Positions 26,230 through 34,373 of a DNA stretch of 64,000 nucleotides are shown here, piece after piece. This DNA comes from CAIVAT01 sp964473485 (lineage in GTDB: Bacteria; Bacteroidota; Bacteroidia; Bacteroidales; FEN-979), in contig CAYYPH010000003.1 of the NCBI GenBank assembly GCA_964473485.1, forward strand, positions 1-64,000, given 5' to 3'. Positions within the stretch are counted from its first letter, which is position 1. Every line of letters begins with the position of its first letter. The notes under the pieces were generated by a model. That model was not told the origin of the DNA, searched no databases, and saw only the letters and a list, made by a program, of their open reading frames with translations. A program made the position numbers and the translations under genes.

Positions 26230-27348
26230 TTAATAATCGATGATCTGGCCGTCGTATAAATCTTTGTATCCTGCTGTAATAATGAGATCTCCTTCATTCA
26301 GACCATTGACGATCTCAGTAAGACCGTTGAACGACAGGAACGGCATCACAGAACGTTTCCGGGCCACTTTTTTGCCGTTTTCATTCACGGCAACAAATAC
26401 AAACTGGCCGTCGTCGCGTGAATTCTGGATATAACTTTGCGGAATCGCGATGGTGGATGGATTTGAATAATCCCTGATGCGCAGTACGGCGATCATGTTG
26501 GCGCGCAACGTCAGATCCGTCACCGGAAAAGCAACTTCGACCAGGAACGTACGGTTTGTTGGATTGATATACCGGCTTGCAAAGGTGACCTTCTGATGGA
26601 TCTCCTTGTTGATGTCGGGGAGAAAAATGCTCACATCGTCGCCGGTTTTCACTTTGGCAGTGTAAGCTTCTCCGACATCCGCCAGGGCTTTGGCCCTTGA
26701 AAAGTTGACAATCCGGAAAGCCGGTACCGGAGAAGCCGAGGAGGCCATCTGGCCAACCTTGATCGGGATCTCTTCGATGGTGCCGTCGATGGGTGCGGTG
26801 ATCACTGCCATCCTGATCTGGTCTTCGAGCGTCGCGATGCCGTTCTGGGCCGACTCCATGTCGTTCTTTGCCTTCAGGTACTGGATTTCCGAACCGATGT
26901 TCTGATCCCACAACGTTTTCTGACGGTTATACAGGTCGGTTAAAAATGCCAGCCGGTTATTCAAATCGACAAGTTGCTGTTTAAGTACGGCGGCATCCAG
27001 TTCGGCAAGCATCTGCCCACGGGTCACGTAATCGCCCTCACGCACCAGGATCTTGGTGACCACACCCCCCTGATTTCTTGGGCTTACCCCAATGTTCTCA
27101 TTCCCGTCGATGCGGCCCTGAACCTCGATGTAATGCTCAAAGAGCTTCTTTTTCAGGGTATCGGTCCGTACCATGGTAGCCGCTTCGGTTCCCCTGGGGT
27201 AGACCTCCTTTTCAAGTTTCCTGATCTCATCGCCCAGGGTTGCATACTCTTTTTTCAACTGGTCGAGTCGCGCCTTTTTGTCCTGCTCCCCGCTTCCGCA
27301 TGCGGAGGCGATGATCAGCAATCCGGCAAATAATACGATCTTCTTCAT
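26230..27348 (-). CDS. RND efflux periplasmic adaptor (HlyD/MFP family) lipoprotein
   Basis: A 372-residue adaptor. The signal peptide ends in a lipobox (IIASAC, Cys17), so it is likely anchored in the inner membrane. A predicted coiled-coil N-terminal stretch (about 25-50) is followed by the biotinyl-lipoyl-like halves (GGVVTKILVREGDYVTRGQ and APIDGTIEEIPIKVGQ) around an alpha-hairpin, then the beta-barrel and membrane-proximal domains. It joins the RND pump to the TolC channel. It is first in the leftward operon with the pump gene and is divergent from the second tetR gene, whose product may bind the shared promoter region. Confidence 0.92.
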   Translation of the reverse strand: MKKIVLFAGLLIIASACGSGEQDKKARLDQLKKEYATLGDEIRKLEKEVYPRGTEAATMVRTDTLKKKLFEHYIEVQGRIDGNENIGVSPRNQGGVVTKILVREGDYVTRGQMLAELDAAVLKQQLVDLNNRLAFLTDLYNRQKTLWDQNIGSEIQYLKAKNDMESAQNGIATLEDQIRMAVITAPIDGTIEEIPIKVGQMASSASPVPAFRIVNFSRAKALADVGEAYTAKVKTGDDVSIFLPDINKEIHQKVTFASRYINPTNRTFLVEVAFPVTDLTLRANMIAVLRIRDYSNPSTIAIPQSYIQNSRDDGQFVFVAVNENGKKVARKRSVMPFLSFNGLTEIVNGLNEGDLIITAGYKDLYDGQIIDY

Positions 27349-27394
27349 AACGGGTAAATAATCGTTTCAGGTTGATAATAGCCATTTCAGGCGG

Positions 27395-27402
27395 CAAAGA
27401 TA
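27395..27402 (-). promoter_or_regulatory. Putative -7 element of the adaptor-pump operon
   Basis: TATCTTTG on the minus strand, an exact TAnnTTTG match, 46 bases before the adaptor ATG. The -33 element is not clear. It faces a second identical element at 27461-27468 on the plus strand. Confidence 0.45.
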
Positions 27403-27460
27403 CTACTTTTCACAACCAGAAAAACTTTTTGAAGGAAAATCGTTTCCACCGGGATTTTGA

Positions 27461-27468
27461 TATCTTTG
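27461..27468 (+). promoter_or_regulatory. Putative -7 element of the second tetR gene
   Basis: TATCTTTG on the plus strand, ending 4 bases before the ATG at 27473. If used, the transcript would begin at or very near the start codon, so the mRNA would be leaderless or nearly so. Confidence 0.45.
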
Positions 27469-27472
27469 CACG

Positions 27473-28099
27473 ATGAACGAGAAGGCGGTAAAAATTCTGG
27501 AGCAGGTCAGGAAACTATATCAGCGGTATGGTATCAAGAGTGTGACGATGGACGATGTTGCACAGAATCTTGGGATCTCGAAAAAGACGCTGTATGAATA
27601 TTTCAGCGACAAGGAGGACCTGGTGGCAAATGTTCTTCTGATGGAGCATGACGACCGGTGCTGTATGCCCAACGAGATAGAGTCGAAGCATATGAATGCC
27701 ATCGAGGAGTTGTTTGAAGTCTACAAGATGATCCATGGTTTTTTCAGGGACTTCAATCCCTCGATGGAATACGACATACGCAAATACTACCCCGAATTGT
27801 ACAACAGGATCAAGGATGCAAGAAGGAAAAGAATGTACGAATCGGCCATGCAGAACCTGGAGAAAGGGAAACGCGAAGGTCTTTACAGGAAAGAGCTCGA
27901 TTCGGTGATCATCACCAAGATGCATGTTTTCAGGACCGAAAGCATGAAGGACAATGATATGTTCAGTATGGATGAACTCTCCTCCTTCAAAATGTTTCAC
28001 GAGATCTTCGTGTACCATCTATACGGGATTATGAGCCAGGAAGGCCGGGTTTTCTTTGAGGCCAACTTTTCGAGGTTCAAATCCAGGCTGCCTGAATAA
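27473..28099 (+). CDS. TetR-family transcriptional regulator (efflux unit, second)
   Basis: A 208-residue regulator, the same length as the one at 20844 and clearly related to it. The helix-turn-helix lies near residues 25-45 (SVTMDDVAQNLGISKKTLYE), and the C-terminal domain has NPSMEYDIRKYYPELY. It is divergent from the adaptor-pump operon with 124 bases between, the usual layout of a local repressor that controls both itself and the pump. Together with the other regulator it brackets the efflux locus. The effector is unknown. Confidence 0.88.
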   Translation: MNEKAVKILEQVRKLYQRYGIKSVTMDDVAQNLGISKKTLYEYFSDKEDLVANVLLMEHDDRCCMPNEIESKHMNAIEELFEVYKMIHGFFRDFNPSMEYDIRKYYPELYNRIKDARRKRMYESAMQNLEKGKREGLYRKELDSVIITKMHVFRTESMKDNDMFSMDELSSFKMFHEIFVYHLYGIMSQEGRVFFEANFSRFKSRLPE

Positions 28100-28164
28100 T
28101 TGACTTTACCTGAATGAATTAGCCGCCGGATATTTTAAAATGGCTGATCAGGCAACTATTTCCC

Positions 28165-28172
28165 TATATTTG
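28165..28172 (+). promoter_or_regulatory. Putative -7 element of the first ECF sigma operon
   Basis: TATATTTG, an exact TAnnTTTG, 22 bases before the ATG at 28195. An ATGG at 28140-28143 is 21 bases upstream but is a poor -33 match. Confidence 0.45.
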
Positions 28173-28194
28173 TGTCTTTCAATATGAAAGCTGG

Positions 28195-28767
28195 ATGCCC
28201 ATCGACGATTCCATAATCGAGGGATGTATTGCAGGCAAACGCAGTGCCCAGAGTGCGCTCTATCAGGCATACAGTGCGGTAATGCTGTCTATCTGCATGC
28301 GTTATGCAAGGAGCCGTGACGAGGCGGAGGACATTCTGCAGGAGGCATTCCTTAAGATATTCCGGAATATCGGAACCTATCGCAGGGAGGGATCGTTTGA
28401 AGGGTGGATGAAAAGGATTATAATCAATCATGCCTTGAATTGTTTTCGGAAAAACCGGAAAATGCCGTTTATCGAGGACATTGACAACGTGAATGAGACT
28501 CAAATTGTTGAGGCCGAAGATCCGATGCCCCTCGATGTGCCGGTTCCGGCCGATACCCTGATACATCTTATCCGCCAGCTGCCTCCTGGATACCGCATGG
28601 TGTTCAACATGTATGTATTCGAAGAATACAGCCACAAAGAGATTGCAGAGATGCTTAATTTCTCTGAAAGCACCTCCAAAACACAGCTTTTGAAGGCCCG
28701 TAAGATGTTACGGAAAAAACTGTCTGACATGAACCTTGTGATCAATACGGAACAGGTAGATGAATAA
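28195..28767 (+). CDS. ECF-type RNA polymerase sigma factor (first)
   Basis: A 190-residue sigma-70 family protein with region 2 at about 20-90 (RDEAEDILQEAFLKIFRNI) and region 4 at about 120-180 (LPPGYRMVFNMYVFEEYSHKEIAEMLNFS). There is no region 1.1 or 3, as in ECF sigmas. It overlaps the next gene by 8 bases. That gene begins with a short cytoplasmic segment and a membrane helix, as anti-sigma factors do, so control by that protein is likely. The third gene is a T9SS-type cargo, a possible target. Confidence 0.93.
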   Translation: MPIDDSIIEGCIAGKRSAQSALYQAYSAVMLSICMRYARSRDEAEDILQEAFLKIFRNIGTYRREGSFEGWMKRIIINHALNCFRKNRKMPFIEDIDNVNETQIVEAEDPMPLDVPVPADTLIHLIRQLPPGYRMVFNMYVFEEYSHKEIAEMLNFSESTSKTQLLKARKMLRKKLSDMNLVINTEQVDE

Positions 28768-30208
28768 GGAATTTGAAAATATCAATACGCAGGATCATGG
28801 CATCGATGATCTGATGCGGCGGTCGATAGACGGCCACCGCATCGAACCCAGTCCTTCCGTCTGGAAGGGGATCAACCGGAAATTGCTATGGAACGAGATC
28901 CTTCACTTTAATTTTACCAATGTCACACCCAGACTTTGGATCTCCGCAGCCCTCAGTGTGGCGGTCATCACTGCGGCCCTTTACCTGGTCATCGACAGTG
29001 CACCTGTCGCGACGGATCAACCAGCCAGCGTGAAAACCGTCGCATCCGTTCCGGTTTCATCGCCCGAACTGCCGGCAGTAGCCAGGACCCTCCCCGTAAC
29101 CGGTCGCGAACCTGCCATTTCCGGCGAAAAAGCCGTTGCCACTTCCAAACGTACTTCGAACGTATCAGGAACTGCCTCAACCGGAGTCCCTGCAACTGTT
29201 ACTGGTTCCATGACCACACTGAACGCGCCCTCAGGCCGCACATCCGGCCAAAACGACCAGTCTGAGACCCACGGTGTTGTGCCGGTGCATGCCATGCAAG
29301 CCGATCTTCCGGTGCCTGTTGCCGCACCCGGTCCTCCGGTACCGCTCGAAACCCTTGACCAGGCCACAGGGCAACAATTTCTCCTTCTGCTAACTCCAAA
29401 GGAAGCAGATCTGTTTGCCTTTAACCTGGCCCCCGATACGCTGATACCGGTTCAGACAGCCCATGGAACCATCCTGGTCCGGAAAACCGATCCTTCACAT
29501 CGCCTGTTCTATTCCACCTCATTCGGTATACAACCCGAAGCAGCCTTCAACGCGGGAATTAAGACCAGTGCCGATTTCAGCTACTGGATCAACGGGGGAA
29601 TTACAGCCCATATCAGCCGCTTCTCCCTGACCACCGGACTCGGCATTGGCTCCATCTACGATGAAAGCGCTTACAGAATTGAATATATGAGCAACGACAG
29701 CGTGGGCTTTTACACCAACGTTATTTCCTATTCGGTCGGCAACAACAACGAGATCACTTACCAGACCGTGATCGAGAACATCTACGACAGCGTGCAGCAT
29801 GTGGCCGAAGACCGTGCACGGAACCGGACTACCTATCTCCAGGTCCCGTTCCTGCTTGGCTACCGGCTGTTCCAGACCGGTAGCCTGAGCCTTACCTTTA
29901 GGGTCGGTCCGGCAGTGTCGTTCATGATTGCCCAAAAGGATGCCGATCCGGTCATCAATTTTCCCGATTCAAGGATCATCCGGATACAGAATGAAACACC
30001 GGTGAGAAAAGAGACCACCTGGCAGTTATGGAGCGACCTGAACCTGGAGATCAGGATGAACCATGGATTCAGCATGTATGTTTCGCCGGCCTTCAGGTAT
30101 TACCTCACACCCGTTACCGAAGCCGAAAACCGCAGTAGCGTTTCGCCGCCCTGGTCGGTTGGCCTGGGGGTTGGAATCCAGTATAACTTCGGACGTAAAA
30201 AGGAGTAA
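28760..30208 (+). CDS. Membrane-anchored protein with anti-sigma-like N-terminus and beta-barrel-like C-terminus
   Basis: A 482-residue protein with an unusual layout. Residues 1-55 are cytoplasmic-type (DDLMRRSIDGHRIEPSPSVWKGI), as seen in Bacteroidota anti-sigma partners. A transmembrane helix follows at about 57-78, then a Thr/Ser/Pro/Val-rich linker (about 80-200). The C-terminal 250 residues look like an outer-membrane beta-barrel of the PorT type, with alternating strands and a barrel-type end (IQYNFGRKKE). One chain spanning both membranes, or a periplasmic barrel-like sensor, are possible readings. It is translationally coupled to the ECF sigma gene by an 8-base overlap, so a sigma-control role is inferred. 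Confidence 0.72.
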   Translation: MNKEFENINTQDHGIDDLMRRSIDGHRIEPSPSVWKGINRKLLWNEILHFNFTNVTPRLWISAALSVAVITAALYLVIDSAPVATDQPASVKTVASVPVSSPELPAVARTLPVTGREPAISGEKAVATSKRTSNVSGTASTGVPATVTGSMTTLNAPSGRTSGQNDQSETHGVVPVHAMQADLPVPVAAPGPPVPLETLDQATGQQFLLLLTPKEADLFAFNLAPDTLIPVQTAHGTILVRKTDPSHRLFYSTSFGIQPEAAFNAGIKTSADFSYWINGGITAHISRFSLTTGLGIGSIYDESAYRIEYMSNDSVGFYTNVISYSVGNNNEITYQTVIENIYDSVQHVAEDRARNRTTYLQVPFLLGYRLFQTGSLSLTFRVGPAVSFMIAQKDADPVINFPDSRIIRIQNETPVRKETTWQLWSDLNLEIRMNHGFSMYVSPAFRYYLTPVTEAENRSSVSPPWSVGLGVGIQYNFGRKKE

Positions 30209-30211
30209 AGC

Positions 30212-31987
30212 ATGAGAATGATATTCATTACCGGTGTATGGTTTTTTCTTTTTTCAGGAATGGCATCGCTAAGGCCTGCTGCTGCACAAGTAAGCGTTTC
30301 CGGTTGTCATGCCGATTTCTCCTACACCGTCGACCCTGAGAATCCGCTCAGGATCATTTTTACAGATTATTCCTCGGGCAGCATCGACACCTGGCAGTGG
30401 AGTTTCGGTGACGGATCAACTACGCTCCTGCAGAATCCGGTGCACACCTATCCGCAGGGAGGAACCTATTTCGTATGTCTCACAGTGTCAGGCCCCGACT
30501 CCGGGGTTATCTGCAACGACGTGCTGTGTATTGCCCTCACCATCCATGAGCCCGGCAAATGCATTGCCGATTTCAGTTACAAAGCCGAGGAAGATGATCA
30601 TCTTTCGGTCAGGTTCTCCGATCTCTCTTCAGGACCTGTCGACCGATGGCACTGGGACTTTGGCGATGGAACTGTTTCCGAAGACCGGAATCCGGTGCAT
30701 CGGTTTTCTGCCGACAGCGGGTACAGGGTCTGCCTGGTAGCCTATAAATCAGATTCGGCTTCCTTCTGCAGCAACGTTAAATGCGATACGGTGCACGTAA
30801 TGCCTCAGTTGCCCTGCCATGCCGGATTCACCGCACTGCTCGATACCATGAACCAAAAGCCCAATACCTATATTTTTACCAATGTTTCCACCGGCGGGTT
30901 CAACCGGAGCCAATGGACCATCGACGAAAGCATAACCTATACTTCAACCGATGTGGTTCATCAGTTCAATTCTCCGGGTATTCACAAGGTTTGCCTGACG
31001 ATCGCCAGAGAATTCCAGGGGAAAATGATTTGTTCCGATTCGCTGTGTCTCGACGTATTCGCCGAACGTTATTTCCAGCTGGGAGGGCATCTTTTCGCGG
31101 GTAATTACCCGATCAACAATCCTTCGAACACCGGCGATACCGGTATTGCATACCTGTACCGGAAATCAGGCAGCGCCATCGTTCCCTTCGATACCGTGTT
31201 TTTTACCCATCTGGGTTATTTCACCTTCCCGCAGATCCTTGGGGGTAACTACCTTGTTCGCAATGCCCTCACCGCCGGATCACATCATTATGCAAACTAT
31301 TTTCCCGCCTATTACCCGGTCGGACTTACATGGTATGACGCACCCCTGGTCACTGTCGGGGAACCAGGTTTTTTCAGGGCCGACGTGAACCTGATCCCGG
31401 CTCTCCCATATACACCGGGAATCGGTAAGATCAGTGGGGAGGTATCAAAGGAGGGATCCATGCCGGTTTCTATGAAGATCCGCGGAGCCTCTGTTATTTT
31501 GTTTAACCATGAAATGCAGCCGGTTCAGATTAAGGTCTCTCAGGCCGACGGACGGTTTGAATTCAGCGATCTGGCCTTCGGGGCATACAACCTGTACGTC
31601 GATTATCCCGGCCTGTATTCCCGGCTCACCCCGGTGTGGCTCGATGAAAACAGGCCACTCGCCGGAGAGATGAATCTCATGTTGTTTGAACACGATGTGA
31701 CCGGAATAAACGATCATGCGACAAATTCTTTCACGGCAGGGGATCCATATCCCAATCCTGCCGGTGACTTTGTTCGGATCCCGGTGGATGCAGAACACAC
31801 TGCCTTCCTGGATTACGGGTTGTTTAACATCACCGGTATGCTGATCACTTCGGGCAGGTGGCCGGTTACTCCCGGTAAAAGTGACCTGACTATTCCGGTA
31901 AGTCAACTATCACCAGGCTTTTATTTTATCACCCTCACACCTCAAGGCGAGATTCAGAGGCAGGTTCTTAAGTTCCTGAAATTCTGA
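30212..31987 (+). CDS. PKD-repeat secreted protein with T9SS sorting domain
   Basis: A 591-residue exported protein. The signal peptide ends near residue 26 (AAAQ). Three PKD domains follow (about 30-110, 115-195 and 200-285), the first two with the classic WQWSFGDGS / WHWDFGDGT motif and PVHTYPQGGTY. A middle region (about 290-500) includes a carboxypeptidase-regulatory-like fold. The C-terminal 80 residues form a T9SS type A sorting domain: YPNPAGDFVRI at the start and LSPGFYFITL near the end. PKD domains mediate extracellular interactions. It lies 3 bases after the sigma-linked membrane protein, probably in one operon with the sigma factor. Confidence 0.87.
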   Translation: MRMIFITGVWFFLFSGMASLRPAAAQVSVSGCHADFSYTVDPENPLRIIFTDYSSGSIDTWQWSFGDGSTTLLQNPVHTYPQGGTYFVCLTVSGPDSGVICNDVLCIALTIHEPGKCIADFSYKAEEDDHLSVRFSDLSSGPVDRWHWDFGDGTVSEDRNPVHRFSADSGYRVCLVAYKSDSASFCSNVKCDTVHVMPQLPCHAGFTALLDTMNQKPNTYIFTNVSTGGFNRSQWTIDESITYTSTDVVHQFNSPGIHKVCLTIAREFQGKMICSDSLCLDVFAERYFQLGGHLFAGNYPINNPSNTGDTGIAYLYRKSGSAIVPFDTVFFTHLGYFTFPQILGGNYLVRNALTAGSHHYANYFPAYYPVGLTWYDAPLVTVGEPGFFRADVNLIPALPYTPGIGKISGEVSKEGSMPVSMKIRGASVILFNHEMQPVQIKVSQADGRFEFSDLAFGAYNLYVDYPGLYSRLTPVWLDENRPLAGEMNLMLFEHDVTGINDHATNSFTAGDPYPNPAGDFVRIPVDAEHTAFLDYGLFNITGMLITSGRWPVTPGKSDLTIPVSQLSPGFYFITLTPQGEIQRQVLKFLKF

Positions 31988-31992
31988 TCTTT

Positions 31993-32023
31993 TTTGCTTT
32001 TTATTTAAAAACAATTATTTTTA
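31993..32023 (+). promoter_or_regulatory. Putative promoter of the second ECF sigma gene
   Basis: TTTG at 31993-31996, 19 bases, then TATTTTTA at 32016-32023 (one mismatch to TAnnTTTG). The predicted transcript start falls in the inverted repeat at 32026-32040. Confidence 0.55.
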
Positions 32024-32025
32024 CG

Positions 32026-32040
32026 CTGGTTTTCAACCAG
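32026..32040. promoter_or_regulatory. Inverted repeat at the start of the second ECF sigma transcript
   Basis: CTGGTT-TTC-AACCAG, a perfect 6-base inverted repeat ending 6 bases before the ATG at 32047. It could be a protein-binding operator or a small 5' hairpin that limits translation. Confidence 0.4.
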
Positions 32041-32046
32041 TAGTCA

Positions 32047-32574
32047 ATGTATTCCGATAAGGAATTAGTGGCCGGATGCATCCATGGAGACCCCGCTATC
32101 ACGAAGTATTTCTTCATAAAATATAAGGATAGCATGTACGGACTTTGTCTGCGCTACTGCGGTTCTGCCGAAGATGCCAAGGATCTGTTGCAGGATGGCT
32201 TTATCAAGGTTTTCTCCGTTTTAGATGGCTTTCGTTTTCAATGTCCGCTCGACAGGTGGGTCCGGAAAGTTTTTACGAGCGTTGCAATAAACAGTTTAAG
32301 AAAGAGATACCTCATAAAGTTTCATGAAGAAAAAAAATATTTTTATGATGATGCAACCTTTGGCGATGATTTTTGGTCATTACAATATGAAAAGGATTTA
32401 TTGTCAATCATCCAGAAATTGCCAACCGGTTTTCGTATTATATTTAACTTAAAGGTTATAGACGATTATGAGCATAACGAGATCGCCGAGATGTTAGGTA
32501 TTTCCCTCAATACTTCAAAAACCCAGCTCAAACGCGCTAAAGCCTCGCTCAGGAAAATGTTAAAGGATTGGTGA
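32047..32574 (+). CDS. ECF-type RNA polymerase sigma factor (second)
   Basis: A 175-residue ECF sigma factor with region 2 (GSAEDAKDLLQDGFIKVFSVL) and region 4 (LPTGFRIIFNLKVIDDYEHNEIAEMLGIS). It is related to the first sigma gene but clearly distinct, and its coding sequence is more A/T-rich than its neighbours in the second half (many AAA, TTT and ATA codons around 32300-32460), which might mark different ancestry. It is followed 19 bases later by a membrane protein gene that resembles a short anti-sigma partner. Confidence 0.92.
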   Translation: MYSDKELVAGCIHGDPAITKYFFIKYKDSMYGLCLRYCGSAEDAKDLLQDGFIKVFSVLDGFRFQCPLDRWVRKVFTSVAINSLRKRYLIKFHEEKKYFYDDATFGDDFWSLQYEKDLLSIIQKLPTGFRIIFNLKVIDDYEHNEIAEMLGISLNTSKTQLKRAKASLRKMLKDW

Positions 32575-32593
32575 CAATGGATTACATACCGAC

Positions 32594-33187
32594 ATGACCA
32601 TGGAAGCACCGGATCAACTTGAAAGAATGTTCAGGGAAAAATTCGCACACTTTGAGGCGGAAGCCCCTGCTGATGCATGGGAGAAGTTGCAGGAAAAGCT
32701 ATTTCCCCCTGCCCGTTCGAAGAAGAGTAGATTTTCCATTGCAGCAAAATTGACAATGCCCGTGAACCGGTATAAGATTGCCGGGATTACCGGGATCTTT
32801 TTCATCCTGTTATTCGCTGCCCTCTATTTTTTTACTGACACCCGCTATGAGGTGACGGGAAATGCATATGCCGGCGCAGATCGTTTGTGCCGCGGCACTG
32901 CGATCCTGTTCAGGGTTGACGACCGGCAACGACCCTGGGATTCGGTAAGCTATTACCGTTCGGCGGTCATAAGCGACAACGGCTCATACCGGTTCGGTAG
33001 TGTGCAGGAGGGAAAATACCTGCTCAGGATTGAACCAGACCCGGGGACTGAACATTCAGGGAAATTCAAACCCTCATGGTACGAGATGCATCAGGACCTG
33101 GAACATTCTCAAATAATCCATGTTTACAACGATGTCGGCAAAGCCGATGTGCACCTCGTGGAACGGGAGGATTCTGGCAGGGACTGA
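32594..33187 (+). CDS. Single-pass membrane protein, probable anti-sigma partner
   Basis: A 197-residue protein. Residues 1-50 are charged and contain FEAEAPADAWEKLQEKL, the short motif found at the cytoplasmic start of many Bacteroidota ECF-linked membrane proteins. A transmembrane helix follows at about 58-78 (AGITGIFFILLFAALYFF). The outer 115 residues resemble a small beta domain of the carboxypeptidase-regulatory type (SDNGSYRFGSVQEGKYLLRI). It lies just downstream of the second ECF sigma gene and probably holds that sigma factor at the membrane, but this is inferred from order and architecture. An in-frame ATG two codons later is an alternative start. Confidence 0.65.
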   Translation: MTMEAPDQLERMFREKFAHFEAEAPADAWEKLQEKLFPPARSKKSRFSIAAKLTMPVNRYKIAGITGIFFILLFAALYFFTDTRYEVTGNAYAGADRLCRGTAILFRVDDRQRPWDSVSYYRSAVISDNGSYRFGSVQEGKYLLRIEPDPGTEHSGKFKPSWYEMHQDLEHSQIIHVYNDVGKADVHLVEREDSGRD

Positions 33188-33209
33188 TGCCATACCCGGC
33201 AAATCTGTT

Positions 33210-33677
33210 TTAGGCCTCTAACAGCGATTCAATGTTGTCGGAAGCAAACCATTCGGCATAGGAGGTGGTGGTTTCTCTCAGGCGCATACTGAAAAGCGCC
33301 ACATCCGGAGGAAGGATCGCCCTGATCTTTTCCGCGAAATCGAGCAGCAGGTTTTCACTGGTCGGCTGGTAGGGAAGCAACAGGATGTTGCCGAATATGC
33401 CTGAATCATCGCTGAACTCAGCTGTGTCAACTGTGTCGTGGAGCAGTAGGGCATGATCCAGCCGGTCGACCACGTGTTTTTTGATCAGCCGTTTCAGGTC
33501 TCCGAAATCCATGACCATGCCGAGTTTCGGATGGTCCTTTTCAACGATGGGAGTGCCGGTCAGGGTTACGGACAGCAAATAGGAGTGGCCATGCACATGG
33601 CGGCATGGCCCATCGTATCCTTTCAGGGCGTGGGCCGCTTCGAACCTGAACTCTTTGGTGATCCGGATGGTCTTCAT
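33210..33677 (-). CDS. queD: 6-carboxytetrahydropterin synthase (QueD type)
   Basis: A 155-residue member of the PTPS/QueD family. Zinc ligands H16, H29 and H31 (FEAAHA and HVHGHSY) and the catalytic Cys25 (C-x3-HGH) match the QueD arrangement, as does RETTTSYAEW near the C-terminus. QueD converts dihydroneopterin triphosphate to 6-carboxytetrahydropterin in queuosine and 7-deazaguanine synthesis. No other queuosine gene is nearby. A second, clearly different PTPS-family gene lies at 48886-49311. A TATTTTTG element sits 20 bases upstream of the ATG. Confidence 0.9.
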   Translation of the reverse strand: MKTIRITKEFRFEAAHALKGYDGPCRHVHGHSYLLSVTLTGTPIVEKDHPKLGMVMDFGDLKRLIKKHVVDRLDHALLLHDTVDTAEFSDDSGIFGNILLLPYQPTSENLLLDFAEKIRAILPPDVALFSMRLRETTTSYAEWFASDNIESLLEA

Positions 33678-33696
33678 GGCATGGGGTTAGTGTGTG

Positions 33697-33704
33697 CAAA
33701 AATA
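33697..33704 (-). promoter_or_regulatory. Putative -7 element of queD
   Basis: TATTTTTG on the minus strand, exact TAnnTTTG, 19 bases before the ATG. No clear -33 element is visible. Confidence 0.42.
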
Positions 33705-33770
33705 CGAATTTGACGGGGAAAAGGCATCATCCATTGCTGATGACCTGCAGATGCACTCAATGGCTGGCAT

Positions 33771-34328
33771 TCAGGCCGAAAGGTGTTCGAGAAAAATTTT
33801 CAGACCGATTCCGATCAGCATCAATCCTCCGATTCTCTCAGCCCACCGGGCAGGCAAAAAACTGATCCTTTCGCCCAGTACAGCCCCGGTCACCGAAACC
33901 AGGAAGGTAACAATCCCGATCACGAGTACAACCTGCAGGAGGTTTACCTGGATAACACCAAAGGTGATGCCTGTGATAAGGGCGTCGATACTGGTGGCAA
34001 CGGCAAGACTGATCAGAATGCTGAATTTCCTGATGTCGACCTGCTTGGTTTCAGTTCCCGGAGAAAAGGATTGCCAGATCATTTTAATCCCGATGGCAGA
34101 CAGGATGGCAATTGCAATCCAATGATCGAAGGATTCGACCAACGACTTGAAGCTGCTCCCGACAAGCCATCCCGCCAGGGGCATCAGACCCTGAAACAAG
34201 CCGAATATCAGCGACATTCTGAGGATGGTCCTCCATGGCATTTTTCCTGCCGATCCTAAACTGATGGCTACCGCGAAACAATCCATCGACAGACCAAATG
34301 CGATCAATAAAAGCTCAGTGAAGTTCAT
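33771..34328 (-). CDS. mntP: Manganese efflux pump MntP
   Basis: A 185-residue polytopic protein with six predicted transmembrane segments in two repeats. Each repeat has the conserved acidic motif of the family: GLSMDCFAVAIS (first helix) and ATSIDALITGI (fourth helix). MntP exports Mn2+ across the inner membrane and protects against excess manganese. Length and motifs fit the family well. In some bacteria it is controlled by a Mn riboswitch; the 45 bases upstream here are too short for one, and none was recognised. Confidence 0.9.
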   Translation of the reverse strand: MNFTELLLIAFGLSMDCFAVAISLGSAGKMPWRTILRMSLIFGLFQGLMPLAGWLVGSSFKSLVESFDHWIAIAILSAIGIKMIWQSFSPGTETKQVDIRKFSILISLAVATSIDALITGITFGVIQVNLLQVVLVIGIVTFLVSVTGAVLGERISFLPARWAERIGGLMLIGIGLKIFLEHLSA

Positions 34329-34373
34329 GCGTGCTTGATGCCTGGAGGTTGATGGGTCGGGCTGTGATTGAAT

